A stretch of DNA of 64,000 nucleotides, taken from Haloarcula pelagica (GTDB lineage: Archaea > Halobacteriota > Halobacteria > Halobacteriales > Haloarculaceae). The notes under the pieces are model-generated. The model was not told the origin of the DNA and made no database searches. It saw only the letters and a list, made by a program, of their open reading frames with translations. Every line of letters starts with the position of its first letter. Position 1 is the first letter of the stretch. The stretch spans positions 2,418,001 through 2,482,000 of the forward strand of contig NZ_CP126161.1 of NCBI RefSeq assembly GCF_030127105.1, read 5' to 3'. The position numbers and the translations under genes are program-made. Shown here one piece after another: positions 1 to 8,625 of the stretch.

Positions 1-107
1 GTGTCCGCCGCCGGCGGCCCCAACGCAAAGCCCAGCGTGACGCTCAGGATCACCACGACACCGATCGCTACTTCCAGCACCGACAGCGGGAGCTGACCCC
101 TACCCAT
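1..107 (-). CDS. Prepilin-like small protein, N-terminal part only (DUF7262-like)
   Basis: Only the first 35 codons lie in the window; the gene runs off the left edge. The ATG at 107-105 overlaps the stop of the preceding gene by 8 bp, so it is the next cistron of the pilus operon. The peptide starts MGRGQLPLSVLE and continues as one hydrophobic helix. RG followed by QL fits the class III (archaeal) prepilin peptidase motif, and a Glu follows six residues after the predicted cleavage site. I infer a minor-pilin-like membrane protein cleaved by PibD/FlaK. The family name rests on position in the haloarchaeal DUF7289-7266-7263-7262 gene order, not on a search. Confidence 0.6.
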   Translation of the reverse strand, partial: MGRGQLPLSVLEVAIGVVVILSVTLGFALGPPAAD

Positions 108-804
108 CGACGGTCACCTCGAGTGTCGCTTTCGTCGTCCGCGGGGGCGCGTAGGCCACCGTCACCGATCCCGTGGGGACGGTCCCGGCCCCCTCGAACC
201 GTAGCTCCGTCGTCTCGTAGGGCACCAGCGACACGGTGAACGTCCCCGCTAACCCGCTTCGGTTGTGCAACAGGATTCGATCGCCGGCCCTGACCGTCCA
301 CAGTTCCGTGCCGGGCGGCGTCGAGATCGAGATCGTCGCCGTCGTCGTCCGGCGCGGCAGCGTCACCGACCCGGTCCCGGTCACGTTCGGCGTGACACTT
401 CTGGTCGTCCGGCGTTCGACGAGGACGATCCGCCGGACCGTCGCCCCACCGTCCGGTGTTCCGGTCGAGGCGAGCCTCGACCCGTTCAGCGACACCGTCA
501 CTGTTGCGTTCCGTGCCGGCGGGACCGCCCGGACGAGTCGGGACCGGTCGAACGCGTCGACCTGTGTCGCGTTGAGGACGTTGGCACGCGCTGCCAGCGG
601 TCCGGTCGGATCGACCAGCCGTTCAGCGGTGGCCGCGGCAACCCGCTGTTCGTCGGGCGTCCGGTCGTGACGCGCCAGCGTCCCGTCCGCGACCGAAAGC
701 GCCAGCCCGGTGACAACCGTCAGCAGGACCAACGCGACGGCGAGCGACGGGAGCGATGTCTGTGCACGGGTCCCGTTCCGGCGGTCGCCTGTGACTCCCA
801 TCAA
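100..804 (-). CDS. Prepilin-like membrane protein (DUF7263-like)
   Basis: A 234-residue protein of the pilus operon. After a short charged leader comes TRAQTSLPSL and then a single hydrophobic segment at about residues 15-40. RA|QT is a class III prepilin cleavage motif. The rest is a Thr/Val-rich, probably beta-rich extracellular domain with several NxT/S sequons (for example NATVTVS), possible N-glycosylation sites in archaea. It overlaps the upstream gene by 4 bp and the downstream one by 8 bp, so translational coupling is likely. The role as minor pilin or secretion pseudopilin is inferred from signal and neighbourhood. No catalytic motif is visible. Confidence 0.7.
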   Translation of the reverse strand: MMGVTGDRRNGTRAQTSLPSLAVALVLLTVVTGLALSVADGTLARHDRTPDEQRVAAATAERLVDPTGPLAARANVLNATQVDAFDRSRLVRAVPPARNATVTVSLNGSRLASTGTPDGGATVRRIVLVERRTTRSVTPNVTGTGSVTLPRRTTTATISISTPPGTELWTVRAGDRILLHNRSGLAGTFTVSLVPYETTELRFEGAGTVPTGSVTVAYAPPRTTKATLEVTVDG

Positions 805-1244
805 CTCCCCTCCAGGGTCACTGTCACGTTCCCTCGCCCACCGTCGACGGTGACGACCGTCCGCTCGCCGCTCTCCCAGGTTCCGTCGAAGGAACTAACC
901 CGTGGCGGGAGGACCGGACGAACGCGCCCGCCGATCGACGGGTCCGGGTGGTCCAGGACGAGCGCGCCGCCGTCCGTCCGGATCGTGTACGCCGTGCCGT
1001 CGATGGTCGCCGGCAGATCGACCCGGACCCCAGCGGTGACGTGTCGCGCCCGTGGCGGAACCGCCCCCTCGACCCGCGCCGCGGACTGCACCAGCGTTCG
1101 TTCGCCCAGCTCCGTCCCAACTGCGGACCGGTACTCGGGGACCACGCCGCCGTACAACGTGGTCGTCAGGAGCCCGATGTAGAGGACGACGACACCGAGT
1201 CCCAGCAGCCGCTCGACGACGGTACTGAGCCCGCGGCTATCCAT
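801..1244 (-). CDS. Prepilin-like membrane protein (DUF7266-like)
   Basis: A 147-residue protein that begins MDSRGLSTVVERLLGLG. RG|LS directly before a hydrophobic helix with an early Glu is a very good class III prepilin signal. The remaining roughly 110 residues are a small soluble domain with alternating hydrophobic/polar beta-like pattern, consistent with a minor pilin headgroup. The start overlaps the end of the DUF7289-like gene by 8 bp, and its own stop overlaps the next start by 4 bp. Function is inferred from the signal peptide type and from being co-directional with a secretion ATPase and TadC-like platform. Confidence 0.72.
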   Translation of the reverse strand: MDSRGLSTVVERLLGLGVVVLYIGLLTTTLYGGVVPEYRSAVGTELGERTLVQSAARVEGAVPPRARHVTAGVRVDLPATIDGTAYTIRTDGGALVLDHPDPSIGGRVRPVLPPRVSSFDGTWESGERTVVTVDGGRGNVTVTLEGS

Positions 1245-1950
1245 GTGCCACCTCCGTGCGCATGTCGTGGCCGATCAGATAGACCGTCTCCCGTCCGCCC
1301 ACACTGGCGACGACACTCGGCGTCCCGTCGCCGTCGATGTCGCGGATCGTCGTCGATAGCCCGATCCGCCGGAAGTATCGCCCGAAGGCCTCCGGTGTCC
1401 GGGTCTCGATCGCGACCCGGTAGTCGTCGCTGGGAAGCCGCTCCCGGGTGTGCGTGACGTTCGTCCGAACCCGCGCGGTGACAGCGTCGCCGGCGACTGC
1501 ACCGCCGCTGGCGTTGACCCGTGGCGCGCCGACGACCAGCGTGTCGTTGGTCCGGGTGACGGTCACCGGCGGATCGCTGACGAGCCACCCCTCCCCGGGT
1601 TGCCCTCGGGTGACGGCCCCGGCGACGAAGGCGGCCCGGGCGCCGCCGGCGGTGTAGATGAGCGCGTCGATCCGGACGACACGGACGACGCCGCTCCCGT
1701 TCAACACCCGGAGGTCCCGCTGTGCAGTCGTCAGCCGTCCGTCGGTGAACTGGACCCGTGTCGTTCCCGGGCCGGTCTGTGCGACGGGCTCCAGCCCGTT
1801 CCGGAACGTGTCCGCGACACGGGTCGCGTCTGCCGTGGCCGTCTGGCCATCGATAACGGTCCCGACCGTGGCCGTAAGCCCGCCCAGTGCGAGGACGGTC
1901 AACCCCAGCAGGAGGACGACACCGACGACGTGTGACTGGGCGCGCCTCAC
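1237..1950 (-). CDS. Prepilin-like protein (DUF7289-like), pilus operon
   Basis: A 237-residue protein that begins MRRAQSHVVGVVLLLGL. RA|QS is followed at once by about 20 hydrophobic residues, the classic arrangement of archaeal pilins and archaellins cut by PibD. The ectodomain is larger than in the two following genes and contains NGS and NVT sequons. It starts 4 bp inside the end of the TadC-like gene. Haloarchaea commonly encode a DUF7289 protein directly after this type of platform protein, which is why I use that label. It may be the main pilin or a pseudopilin of this system; the sequence does not decide. Confidence 0.75.
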   Translation of the reverse strand: MRRAQSHVVGVVLLLGLTVLALGGLTATVGTVIDGQTATADATRVADTFRNGLEPVAQTGPGTTRVQFTDGRLTTAQRDLRVLNGSGVVRVVRIDALIYTAGGARAAFVAGAVTRGQPGEGWLVSDPPVTVTRTNDTLVVGAPRVNASGGAVAGDAVTARVRTNVTHTRERLPSDDYRVAIETRTPEAFGRYFRRIGLSTTIRDIDGDGTPSVVASVGGRETVYLIGHDMRTEVAHG

Positions 1951-3836
1951 AGCAGTCCCACCCCGGCGTAGACGACGTAGCCGAGCACGACCAGCAGGCT
2001 GGAGTGGAGCACCGCCTCGTAGACGCCCCGGCTGGCCGTCCCGGCGAACCAGCCACAGGAGAGCATCGTTGCCTGTGTGACGAGATAGAACCGCCGGCGT
2101 GCACGGGACGGATCGATCGCGTCGGGGTCTAACGCGATACTCTGTCCGCTCGTCACCGCGGATAGCTGTGCGAACCGCTCCAGGACGTAGACGTTCACGG
2201 CGACGGTGATACAGACGACGAGCACTGCCGTCGTCCAGCCGACGGCGACGTACACGAGCAGTGCCGACCGGAGGGCTTTCCGCTGGTGGTAGAGCTTGCC
2301 GATCTCCGTCTGGAGCGTCTCGAAGATCTCCTCCGCGTCACTGCCGGCGTCTAGGGCGCCGACGACGAGGCCGACGGTCTGTTCGGCCAGCGGTGTGCCG
2401 ACCCGGTCGACGAACTGATCCAGCGCCGCAGCCCGCCGGTCCGCGGACGCGTCGGAGGGGCTATCGCCGAGTTCGAGCGTGAACGCGAGCGCCCGTACGT
2501 CGTCGGCCAGCGCACCGAGCTCGACATCCCGTGCGACACGCCTGACGGCGTCCGGAAACGGACGCCCCAGTGCCACGTGGCCCGCGACCGCGTGGACGAA
2601 GTCCTGGATCTCGCGGTCTTTCGCGTCGTCCCGCCTCGCACGCCGGATCGAGACCACTCCGACCGGAAGCCCGACGGCCGCGTACGTGAGCAACGCGACG
2701 TTCAGCGGCCCGTAGCCGAGCGCCCACAACCCGGCCGCGATCAGCCCGCCGAGTGGCACACAGACGACCGTCGCACTAGCGGGGTTCGACGGCGCCGTCG
2801 CCAGGATCGAGACGAGATCGTCCGGGCGGCTGTACGACGGTGTCCCCGCGTTGTGCGGTCGAAGCGTGACGACGACGGCCGCCGAGAGCGCGCCCGCGGC
2901 GAGGACGAACGCGGCGCTTCCCGCGACGACGACAGCCTGTGTCGACAGCGATCCCACCGGTGTCGACACCGGCCGAGACAGCCCCGGTGCGAGGACGCTC
3001 ATCACCGTCACGATGAGGACGACGAGCGCGGGGAGGATGAGCAAGACGACGAACAGTTCCGCCAGCAGTTCGAGATACCCAGTCGCCCGCTCGTGGCGGC
3101 GGCTCTGCTGGTGTGAGAGCAGCCGCCCTTCCATCTTCAGGTATCCCTCCAGCGCCTCGGCGCTCTGGTTCGCGTGTTCGCGGAACTTCAACAGGAACGG
3201 CGCCAGGAGATCACGCGACGGGGTCTCGCTGGCGACCCGCTCTAACCCCTCGTCGAGGCTCCCGGTCAGTGCGGCCCGGTTGAGCGCTCGGCGGAACGCC
3301 ACGGCGGTCTCCCCGTAGGCGTCCTGTTCGGCTACGGCCCGCAACACGGCGCGCTGGTCGTGCGAGCCCGCGGCGAGGACCCGGAGGTAGCGGACCGCGC
3401 CGGGGAGCGTCGCCTCGATGTCGGCCCGGCGCGCCGTGGCGACCCAGGCGAGATAGCGGCTCCCGAGCAGGAAGACGGCCCAGCGGGCCAGTCCACCGCT
3501 GACGACCCCCGCGACGACGGCAGTCAGGAGGCGCGGGACCGGCGGTGTCTCGATCCGATCCAGAACCGGGAGGCTGTTGGTCCCGACCGTGACGACCGCG
3601 TCGACGACGGCTGTCGGAAGCACTACTGCGGCCGACGCGGTCAGCGCCCCACTCGCCAGACAGACGGCCCAGGAGAGCGCGTAGAGCCGTGCCACGTACA
3701 GTCCGAAGCCGACATCGGGGTTCGCCTCCCGATACCGCTCCCGGGTCCGGGAGTGACGAGCGTCGTCCGCGTGGTGGGCAAACAGGGCGTAGAGCCCCCG
3801 ATCGAGCAGTCCGAGGTGCCGGGCCTCAGTCGTCAT
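1947..3836 (-). CDS. Type II/IV secretion platform protein, TadC/PilC-like (two T2SSF domains)
   Basis: Predicted polytopic inner platform of the pilus machine, 629 residues from the ATG at 3836 (MTTEARHLGL). An upstream in-frame extension to 3956 is rejected because it lies inside the ATPase gene and has a non-haloarchaeal composition. The protein contains two T2SSF-like halves, at about residues 150-310 and 440-600, each followed by paired membrane segments, as in haloarchaeal PilC/FlaJ-type proteins. It overlaps the ATPase stop by 11 bp. Known family role: anchors pilin assembly in the membrane and couples it to the ATPase. Which filament or secretion product it builds is unknown. Confidence 0.85.
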   Translation of the reverse strand: MTTEARHLGLLDRGLYALFAHHADDARHSRTRERYREANPDVGFGLYVARLYALSWAVCLASGALTASAAVVLPTAVVDAVVTVGTNSLPVLDRIETPPVPRLLTAVVAGVVSGGLARWAVFLLGSRYLAWVATARRADIEATLPGAVRYLRVLAAGSHDQRAVLRAVAEQDAYGETAVAFRRALNRAALTGSLDEGLERVASETPSRDLLAPFLLKFREHANQSAEALEGYLKMEGRLLSHQQSRRHERATGYLELLAELFVVLLILPALVVLIVTVMSVLAPGLSRPVSTPVGSLSTQAVVVAGSAAFVLAAGALSAAVVVTLRPHNAGTPSYSRPDDLVSILATAPSNPASATVVCVPLGGLIAAGLWALGYGPLNVALLTYAAVGLPVGVVSIRRARRDDAKDREIQDFVHAVAGHVALGRPFPDAVRRVARDVELGALADDVRALAFTLELGDSPSDASADRRAAALDQFVDRVGTPLAEQTVGLVVGALDAGSDAEEIFETLQTEIGKLYHQRKALRSALLVYVAVGWTTAVLVVCITVAVNVYVLERFAQLSAVTSGQSIALDPDAIDPSRARRRFYLVTQATMLSCGWFAGTASRGVYEAVLHSSLLVVLGYVVYAGVGLL

Positions 3837-6057
3837 CGCTCGCCCCTGCCTCGGGTCCGGCGTTGTCGGCGTCGGCCCGCCGGCGCAGTCGCTCGACGGT
3901 CGCGGCCTCGTTGGTCTGGAGGTCCGCCAGGACGGAGAACAACTCGTCGAACTCACGACACCCTTCCCGGACGAGGTACTTGACGTAGCGGTGGCGCCGG
4001 TGGAACTCGTCCTCGACGGTCTCGACTGACTCGTCTCTCAGTCGCCCGAGCCGTTCGAACGCGGCGGTCTCGACCTGCCGGTTCTCGTCGCCGAGCGACG
4101 GGTGGTCGTAGCCGAAGGCGTAGCTCCCGTCCGGCCGTCGCCAGCAGACGGTGTTGTAGTGGATGACGGCACCGTTCTTGCGGATCGTCCCGGCCCAGTC
4201 GCCGGGCTGTGCATCGTCGACGAACTCGACCACTCGGCCGACGTACCGTTCCCCGTCGACGTGGCGCGGGAACACGACCAGATCGATCTCTTCGAGCAGA
4301 TACGTCGGGACGCCCTTCTCGATGACGCGGTTGACGAGCGTCTCGATGTCGTCGGCGTGGGTCGTCCCGATGACGCCGTGGCCGGTGTTGAGCGTCTCGG
4401 CGAACGTCTCGAAGGATGCCGGGGTGTTGATCTCGGCGATGACCTCCACGTCGGGGTTCAAGTAATTACACTGCGTCATCAGGTCCGCCATCGTCACCCG
4501 ACGGTGGTCGCGCTCGTGCTCGCGTGTGGTCAGCGACACCCCCGTTTCGTGTGGAATCCGGACCTCCCGTGACCCCTCGTCGATGCTGATCGGCCGGTCG
4601 CGGTAGGGGATAAACGGCATGTGGGCGTTCATCAGCGTCGTCTTCCCGACACCGGTCGCGCCCGAGAACAGGACGACACCGTGGGACTCGTAGAACAGCC
4701 ACAGCAGCGCCACGAGCTCCGTCGGCAGGGCGTCCCGCTCGACCAGGTCGACCGGCGTCATCGCGTCGGCCGACTGCTTGCGGATCGAGATGTGTGGGCC
4801 GCTCTCGCTGATCGTCGGGAGCGCGACCGCACAGCGGACCGTCTCGTCGGCGTCGTGGACCGTCTCGCTGTCGGGGTCGACGTTGATCTTCGCGCTGGGG
4901 TTCGAGGCGTTGAGTTCGGTTCCGTCGTCCGCAGCCAGTTGCGTGACCACGTTGACGAAGCCCTGTTCGGAGTCGAAGGTCAGGTTCGTCGGGACCCGCC
5001 CGTCGTGGCCCAGGTCCGCGCGGGGGAGGACTTTGACGCGCTCGCCGACCCGGTTCGCCTCGATGTCTTCGAGAGTCGGGTCCCGGATCGGGACGGTCAA
5101 CTGCCCGTAGCCGACCAGATCACGGAGCACGTAGTACAACAGGTCGTCCAGTCGGCCGTCCGAGAACCGGCGGTCGACGGGCGGGACCGCCAGATCGAAC
5201 TCGGCCAGGGCGGCCCGGAGCCTGTAGCGGGCCGCGTCGAGCCACTCGGTCGTGTTCCGGACCGTCAACTGGCGTGCCAGCAGCGACCGGGCGCGGTCCC
5301 GGACGAACTCGACGCGGTCCTCGACGAGCCCGTCGACGCTGGTCTCCCAGATCCGTTCTTTGCACTCCTCGATCAGTGCCTCGTCCCCGGGGAGCAGCGA
5401 CGGCTCCCTGACGGCGTACTTGGTCGTGAACGGGTCCGAGCCCAGCAGGTGCTCCCGGTAGACGACGACCGGAATCTCGAACTCGTGGAACTCGACGGTG
5501 TGGCGCTCGACGCGCTCGCTGGTGAACCGGTCGATGTACGTCGGGTCGGGATCGAGCTCTGTCTCGGCGGGGGCGTAGTCGGCCGTGTGGACGACGACAC
5601 CGTCGGCGTCGATATCGGCGACATTGATCCGGTCGTCGAGCGCGTACGGCGTCAGGTCGCCGAGACACGCCAGCGAACAGAGCGCGTGGTACTCGATCCG
5701 GCGCCGACCGGCCGGCGAGCAGTCGACGAGTCGGTCGAGTACCCGGCGGTGTTTCGGGTCGAACCCCTGTTGCATCCGCTCGATGGCGCCCTCTCTGGTC
5801 CGTGGCCGCTGGCGAGTGGCCGTCTCGAAGTACGCTTCCACCGTCGACAGCGCCTCGGCCTCCTCGACACCCAGGACCGGTTCACGGACTTCGTAGCCGA
5901 AGTCGTCGCCCACCGACCGGATAGTGACCACGACGCCGGGGTAGAGCTCGTCTTGTTCCCGGACCGACGGCGCGTACCAGGCGTCGGTATCGTCCGGCGG
6001 GACCGGCGACGGGACTGATCGCTCCATCCACCCACTGTCGTTCGCTGCGCCACCCAT
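3826..6057 (-). CDS. Type II/IV secretion system ATPase (GspE/PilB/TadA family)
   Basis: Hexameric secretion/pilus-assembly ATPase of 743 residues. A Walker A motif GATGVGKTT lies near residue 465, and a downstream VIAEINTPASF stretch matches the Asp/Glu-His box region of the family, with GTTHADD after it. The N-terminal half of about 300 residues is the acidic extension typical of haloarchaeal PilB proteins. It is the first gene of the minus-strand operon and is followed by the TadC-like platform and four prepilin-like proteins. The ATG at 6057 is supported by a TATA-like element 20-33 nt upstream, which would give an almost leaderless message. A start ten codons later (MERSVPS) is possible. 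Confidence 0.88.
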   Translation of the reverse strand: MGGAANDSGWMERSVPSPVPPDDTDAWYAPSVREQDELYPGVVVTIRSVGDDFGYEVREPVLGVEEAEALSTVEAYFETATRQRPRTREGAIERMQQGFDPKHRRVLDRLVDCSPAGRRRIEYHALCSLACLGDLTPYALDDRINVADIDADGVVVHTADYAPAETELDPDPTYIDRFTSERVERHTVEFHEFEIPVVVYREHLLGSDPFTTKYAVREPSLLPGDEALIEECKERIWETSVDGLVEDRVEFVRDRARSLLARQLTVRNTTEWLDAARYRLRAALAEFDLAVPPVDRRFSDGRLDDLLYYVLRDLVGYGQLTVPIRDPTLEDIEANRVGERVKVLPRADLGHDGRVPTNLTFDSEQGFVNVVTQLAADDGTELNASNPSAKINVDPDSETVHDADETVRCAVALPTISESGPHISIRKQSADAMTPVDLVERDALPTELVALLWLFYESHGVVLFSGATGVGKTTLMNAHMPFIPYRDRPISIDEGSREVRIPHETGVSLTTREHERDHRRVTMADLMTQCNYLNPDVEVIAEINTPASFETFAETLNTGHGVIGTTHADDIETLVNRVIEKGVPTYLLEEIDLVVFPRHVDGERYVGRVVEFVDDAQPGDWAGTIRKNGAVIHYNTVCWRRPDGSYAFGYDHPSLGDENRQVETAAFERLGRLRDESVETVEDEFHRRHRYVKYLVREGCREFDELFSVLADLQTNEAATVERLRRRADADNAGPEAGASDDD

Positions 6058-6075
6058 TACCGGGGCTTGCCGCGC

Positions 6076-6090
6076 GATTTAATTTAAACA
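6076..6090 (-). promoter_or_regulatory. TATA-like promoter of the pilus operon
   Basis: On the minus strand these bases read TGTTTAAATTAAATC, an AT-rich island in GC-rich DNA. They lie about 20-33 nt before the ATG at 6057, the distance expected when transcription begins at or next to the start codon. Inferred from sequence only. Confidence 0.6.
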
Positions 6091-6300
6091 TTTTGTTGGC
6101 GGTTCAAACGTCGGTACCCCGCGACAGTCGATAGACACCCACCGGCAGGCGGCGTCGCGCCCCCGCTCGGCGTCGGCAGCTATCGTCGATAAAAACTACG
6201 GGATGCTCGCTACCGCCCCGGTTTGCGCGCTTCGAAACCCGATAGAACTGTTCGACTGCGACGTACCGGATCGGTATCTCTCCATCGCACTGAAGAAATC

Positions 6301-6321
6301 TTTATACCGAGGTGCTCGGTA
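6301..6321 (+). promoter_or_regulatory. TATA box followed by a perfect inverted repeat (candidate operator)
   Basis: TTTATA at 6301-6306 is 26 nt upstream of the ATG at 6332, so the mRNA is probably leaderless. Overlapping the box and extending to the start region is a perfect 7-bp inverted repeat, TACCGAG-GTG-CTCGGTA (6305-6321). A dimeric regulator bound there would block transcription. Between the pilus promoter and this site (6091-6300) I see no gene. Confidence 0.5.
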
Positions 6322-6331
6322 GTTATCACAG

Positions 6332-6739
6332 ATGATACTCAAGGGGTCAGTTCGACGGTACGCGCTGGGCGTGTTCGCGCTCGTCGCGGGTGCGCTGGCG
6401 GCCACCGGTCCGGCCGCCGCACAGACCGCCGCCAACGAGGGGCCGGGACTGTTCTTCGCGACGAGCGAGATCGCACAGGTGTTGCTCTCTATCGCCGCCG
6501 TCTCGTTCGTCGTCCTGGCGGCGCGTGCGTACGGCGGTGAGATCGGGAAGGCGCTGTTCGTCGTGGGCGGCGGCGTCATCGTCTTCGCCAGTTGGCAACT
6601 GCTGGCGGGGGCCACCGAACTGCTTCGGCTCCAGCAACCGCCCGCGAGCGCGGGCAGCGTCGTCAATCTGGTCGTGACGATCCTGCTGCTCGCCGGCTTC
6701 TACATGCTGTACGAGACGACCAGCGGCCACTTCGCCTGA
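6332..6739 (+). CDS. Small membrane protein, unrecognised
   Basis: A 135-residue hydrophobic protein, diverging from the pilus operon. Residues 1-30 look like a signal peptide or first membrane helix with an AAAQ cleavage-like site. Two or three further membrane helices follow, at about 45-65, 70-92 and 105-130. I recognise no catalytic motif or family. The arrangement of an N-terminal helix plus three short helices in about 130 residues recalls TrbC/VirB2-like small membrane proteins, but I see no sequence proof of this. The next gene starts 5 bp after its stop, so the two are probably co-transcribed from the TATA box at 6301. Confidence 0.65.
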   Translation: MILKGSVRRYALGVFALVAGALAATGPAAAQTAANEGPGLFFATSEIAQVLLSIAAVSFVVLAARAYGGEIGKALFVVGGGVIVFASWQLLAGATELLRLQQPPASAGSVVNLVVTILLLAGFYMLYETTSGHFA

Positions 6740-6744
6740 CAGCG

Positions 6745-7434
6745 ATGAGTTACGAACACCTCGTCGGGCGGCTCGTCGAGACCCAGCGCTCGCTGCTCGG
6801 ACAGCGTGCAATCGACATCGCGCAGTCGATCGAGGGGCTCACCGTCACCGACGACGGCACCGTCGCGTCGATGACCGGCGACCGTCGGGCGGTCGTGGAG
6901 CGGCTGGTCGACAGCTACGTCTCGGTGCTCGGCGCGCCCGCGGAACAACGGCTCCGGTCGGCGGCGACCGAGTTCGAAGCGGAGGTCGTCCTCCCCGAGA
7001 ACCTGGGTGGACCGACAGAGGCTCCCGCCGACACCACCGAGGAGGCGGCCGGGACCGTCGAGGACGCGGGAGACGGCACCACCGGCCAGCAGATCGATCG
7101 GCCGAAGTCGACCGAGACCGTCGTGGAGTACTCGACACCGTCGAACACGACTCTGACCGGTGATCTCGACACGGCCGACGACCTGGCGTCCGTCTACGTC
7201 ATCGCCGAAGACCAGAACGGCTGGGAGTGGCGGCTCACCGTCGAGGACGCCGTTCTGAACGCCGTCACGAGCGCGACCGAACTCTCGGTCGAGGATGTCG
7301 GCACGCTCCGGGACTACGTCGACGCGACCGTCGTCGAGGCGGCGCTGCGCTCGGAGGGTGCAGTCTCCTTTTCGTTCGAGATCGAAGGCCACCACGTCAC
7401 GCTCCAGCCCGACGGTAACGTCCGGATCGAGTGA
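6745..7434 (+). CDS. HalOD1-like output-domain protein
   Basis: A 229-residue acidic soluble protein. The start ATG at 6745 is 5 bp after the preceding stop; the longer reading frame from 6592 lies inside the preceding gene and is rejected. Residues about 1-85 form a helical domain, about 88-135 are a Thr/Glu/Gly-rich linker, and about 155-229 resemble the haloarchaeal HalOD1 output domain, with a (V/L)xDAV...LxxYVDxxxVEAAL...GAVSFxFEGHxV pattern. HalOD1 domains are usually found at the end of haloarchaeal signalling proteins and their biochemical role is unknown. The pairing with a small membrane protein suggests a shared task. Confidence 0.6.
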   Translation: MSYEHLVGRLVETQRSLLGQRAIDIAQSIEGLTVTDDGTVASMTGDRRAVVERLVDSYVSVLGAPAEQRLRSAATEFEAEVVLPENLGGPTEAPADTTEEAAGTVEDAGDGTTGQQIDRPKSTETVVEYSTPSNTTLTGDLDTADDLASVYVIAEDQNGWEWRLTVEDAVLNAVTSATELSVEDVGTLRDYVDATVVEAALRSEGAVSFSFEIEGHHVTLQPDGNVRIE

Positions 7435-7453
7435 TCGGCTAACGGGGACCGGC

Positions 7454-8185
7454 TCAGTAGTGCCGGAAAAGGAGCTGTCGCACGTCGTCTTTCGTTCGCA
7501 CCCCGGTGGTCGTCCCGTCGGGGAGGTCGACCTCGTAGGGTTCCTCGCTGGTCTCGCTCTTTCGCCACTTGTCGTCGTGTTCCCGGAGCAGGCGGTTGGC
7601 CGCCGCGAGGACGCCGCTGGGGCCGTCGTCGCCCCCGCTCGGACTCTCGTCATCGGCGTCCGCCGTCGCGTCGGCCGCGCGCTCGCCGTCGCCGGCCGCG
7701 GTGCCCTCCGTCCCAGGGCCGTCCGTGCCGACCGGCTCGGGTTCGCCGGCGTCGTCGGTGGCGTTTCCCTCGGCCCCGTCACATGCGGTCCCGTCGTTCG
7801 TCCCACCGCCGGTGCCGGAGTCGGCCGCGGTCGTCCCGTCGTGAGCCCCGTCGACCTCCACACCGTCGAGCCGTCGGGCGAGTTCCGCCGGTCCCAGCGT
7901 CGTCAGCAGTTTCCCGCGCATCTCGTCGGCGTTGATGCCGCTGCCGGGGATGTCGTCGACGGTCGAGGCGATCTGCTGGAGTTCCGGGTACTCGGCCGAC
8001 GCGATCCGGTCGTACGGGCCGCGCTCGCCGCCCTGTTCGTCCGGCGGCGTGTACGTATCGAGGAGATAATCGAGCGCGTCTTCGACTGTGGTGTGACCGT
8101 ACGTGTCGACGAAGGTGTCCTCGACAGCCGCACGGACGGCTTCGAGTTCCTCCTGCTGGGACTCGGTGATCGATAGCTCCGGCAT
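7454..8185 (-). CDS. Acidic protein with N-terminal helical domain and long disordered linker
   Basis: A 243-residue haloarchaeal protein that I cannot assign. The N-terminus (about residues 1-95, MPELSITESQQEELEAVR) is helical and resembles the short 'Q-E-L-E...T-E-D-A-L-x-Y-L-L-D' type of small DNA-binding or interaction domain. Residues about 105-195 are almost only Asp, Glu, Gly, Thr and Ala, with low complexity. The last 50 residues form a conserved-looking basic/aromatic tail (KWRKSETSEEPYEVDLPDG). The start at 8185 is chosen because the longer frame overlaps the next gene. It faces the HalOD1-like gene tail to tail with 19 bp between. Confidence 0.6.
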   Translation of the reverse strand: MPELSITESQQEELEAVRAAVEDTFVDTYGHTTVEDALDYLLDTYTPPDEQGGERGPYDRIASAEYPELQQIASTVDDIPGSGINADEMRGKLLTTLGPAELARRLDGVEVDGAHDGTTAADSGTGGGTNDGTACDGAEGNATDDAGEPEPVGTDGPGTEGTAAGDGERAADATADADDESPSGGDDGPSGVLAAANRLLREHDDKWRKSETSEEPYEVDLPDGTTTGVRTKDDVRQLLFRHY

Positions 8186-8226
8186 CGTTCGGGCCAACGG
8201 CGGCCCGCGGCATAATTCGTTCCCCG

Positions 8227-8625
8227 CTAGTCCAGCGACGACGCGACACTGACGTGCATCCCGACGAACAGCCACGTCCCGTCCGGATCGGGGTCGCCGT
8301 CGGTCCGGCGTTCCAGCGTGCCGCTCCAGCGCGTCTCGAAGTCGTGTCCCACCCCGCGCTCGGTGTCGGTCCAGGCCAGGTCGACGGCGTCGCTGAACCA
8401 GGCGTACCCGTCCCGGTCGGTCACCCGGAGCGCGTGGCTCTCGACGGTCCAGTCGGTCGTCGAGGCGGTCTGGTCGCGCAGGCCGGCCGCGACCTCGCTG
8501 CCCCCGACCAGCCGTTCGGAGACGCCGAACTTCACGACCGATTCGTCGGCAGCGAAAAACGGAGCCAGGGGCTCGCCCGCCCGCAGCGCGTCGTAGTACG
8601 CCTCCAGGCGAGCGGTGGCGTCCAT
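8227..8625 (-). CDS. NTF2-like / SnoaL-type protein
   Basis: A 132-residue protein matching the NTF2-like fold in size and pattern. It opens with helix MDATARLEAYYDALRAGE, followed by FFAADESVVKFG, where an acidic residue follows the first helices, and then a run of predicted beta strands ending in GTWLFVGMHVSVAS. Haloarchaeal members are usually annotated as nuclear transport factor 2 or DUF3225-like. The pocket may bind a small ligand; the substrate is unknown. Its ATG follows the stop of the APC transporter with no gap (8625/8626), which suggests one transcript from the Usp-APC genes. Confidence 0.7.
   Translation of the reverse strand: MDATARLEAYYDALRAGEPLAPFFAADESVVKFGVSERLVGGSEVAAGLRDQTASTTDWTVESHALRVTDRDGYAWFSDAVDLAWTDTERGVGHDFETRWSGTLERRTDGDPDPDGTWLFVGMHVSVASSLD

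Noticed and set aside
3837-3956. N-terminal extension of the TadC-like protein (MSSTSCSPSWRTSRP)
   Set aside because: It lies inside the upstream ATPase gene in another frame and has Ser/Arg/Pro-rich shadow composition.
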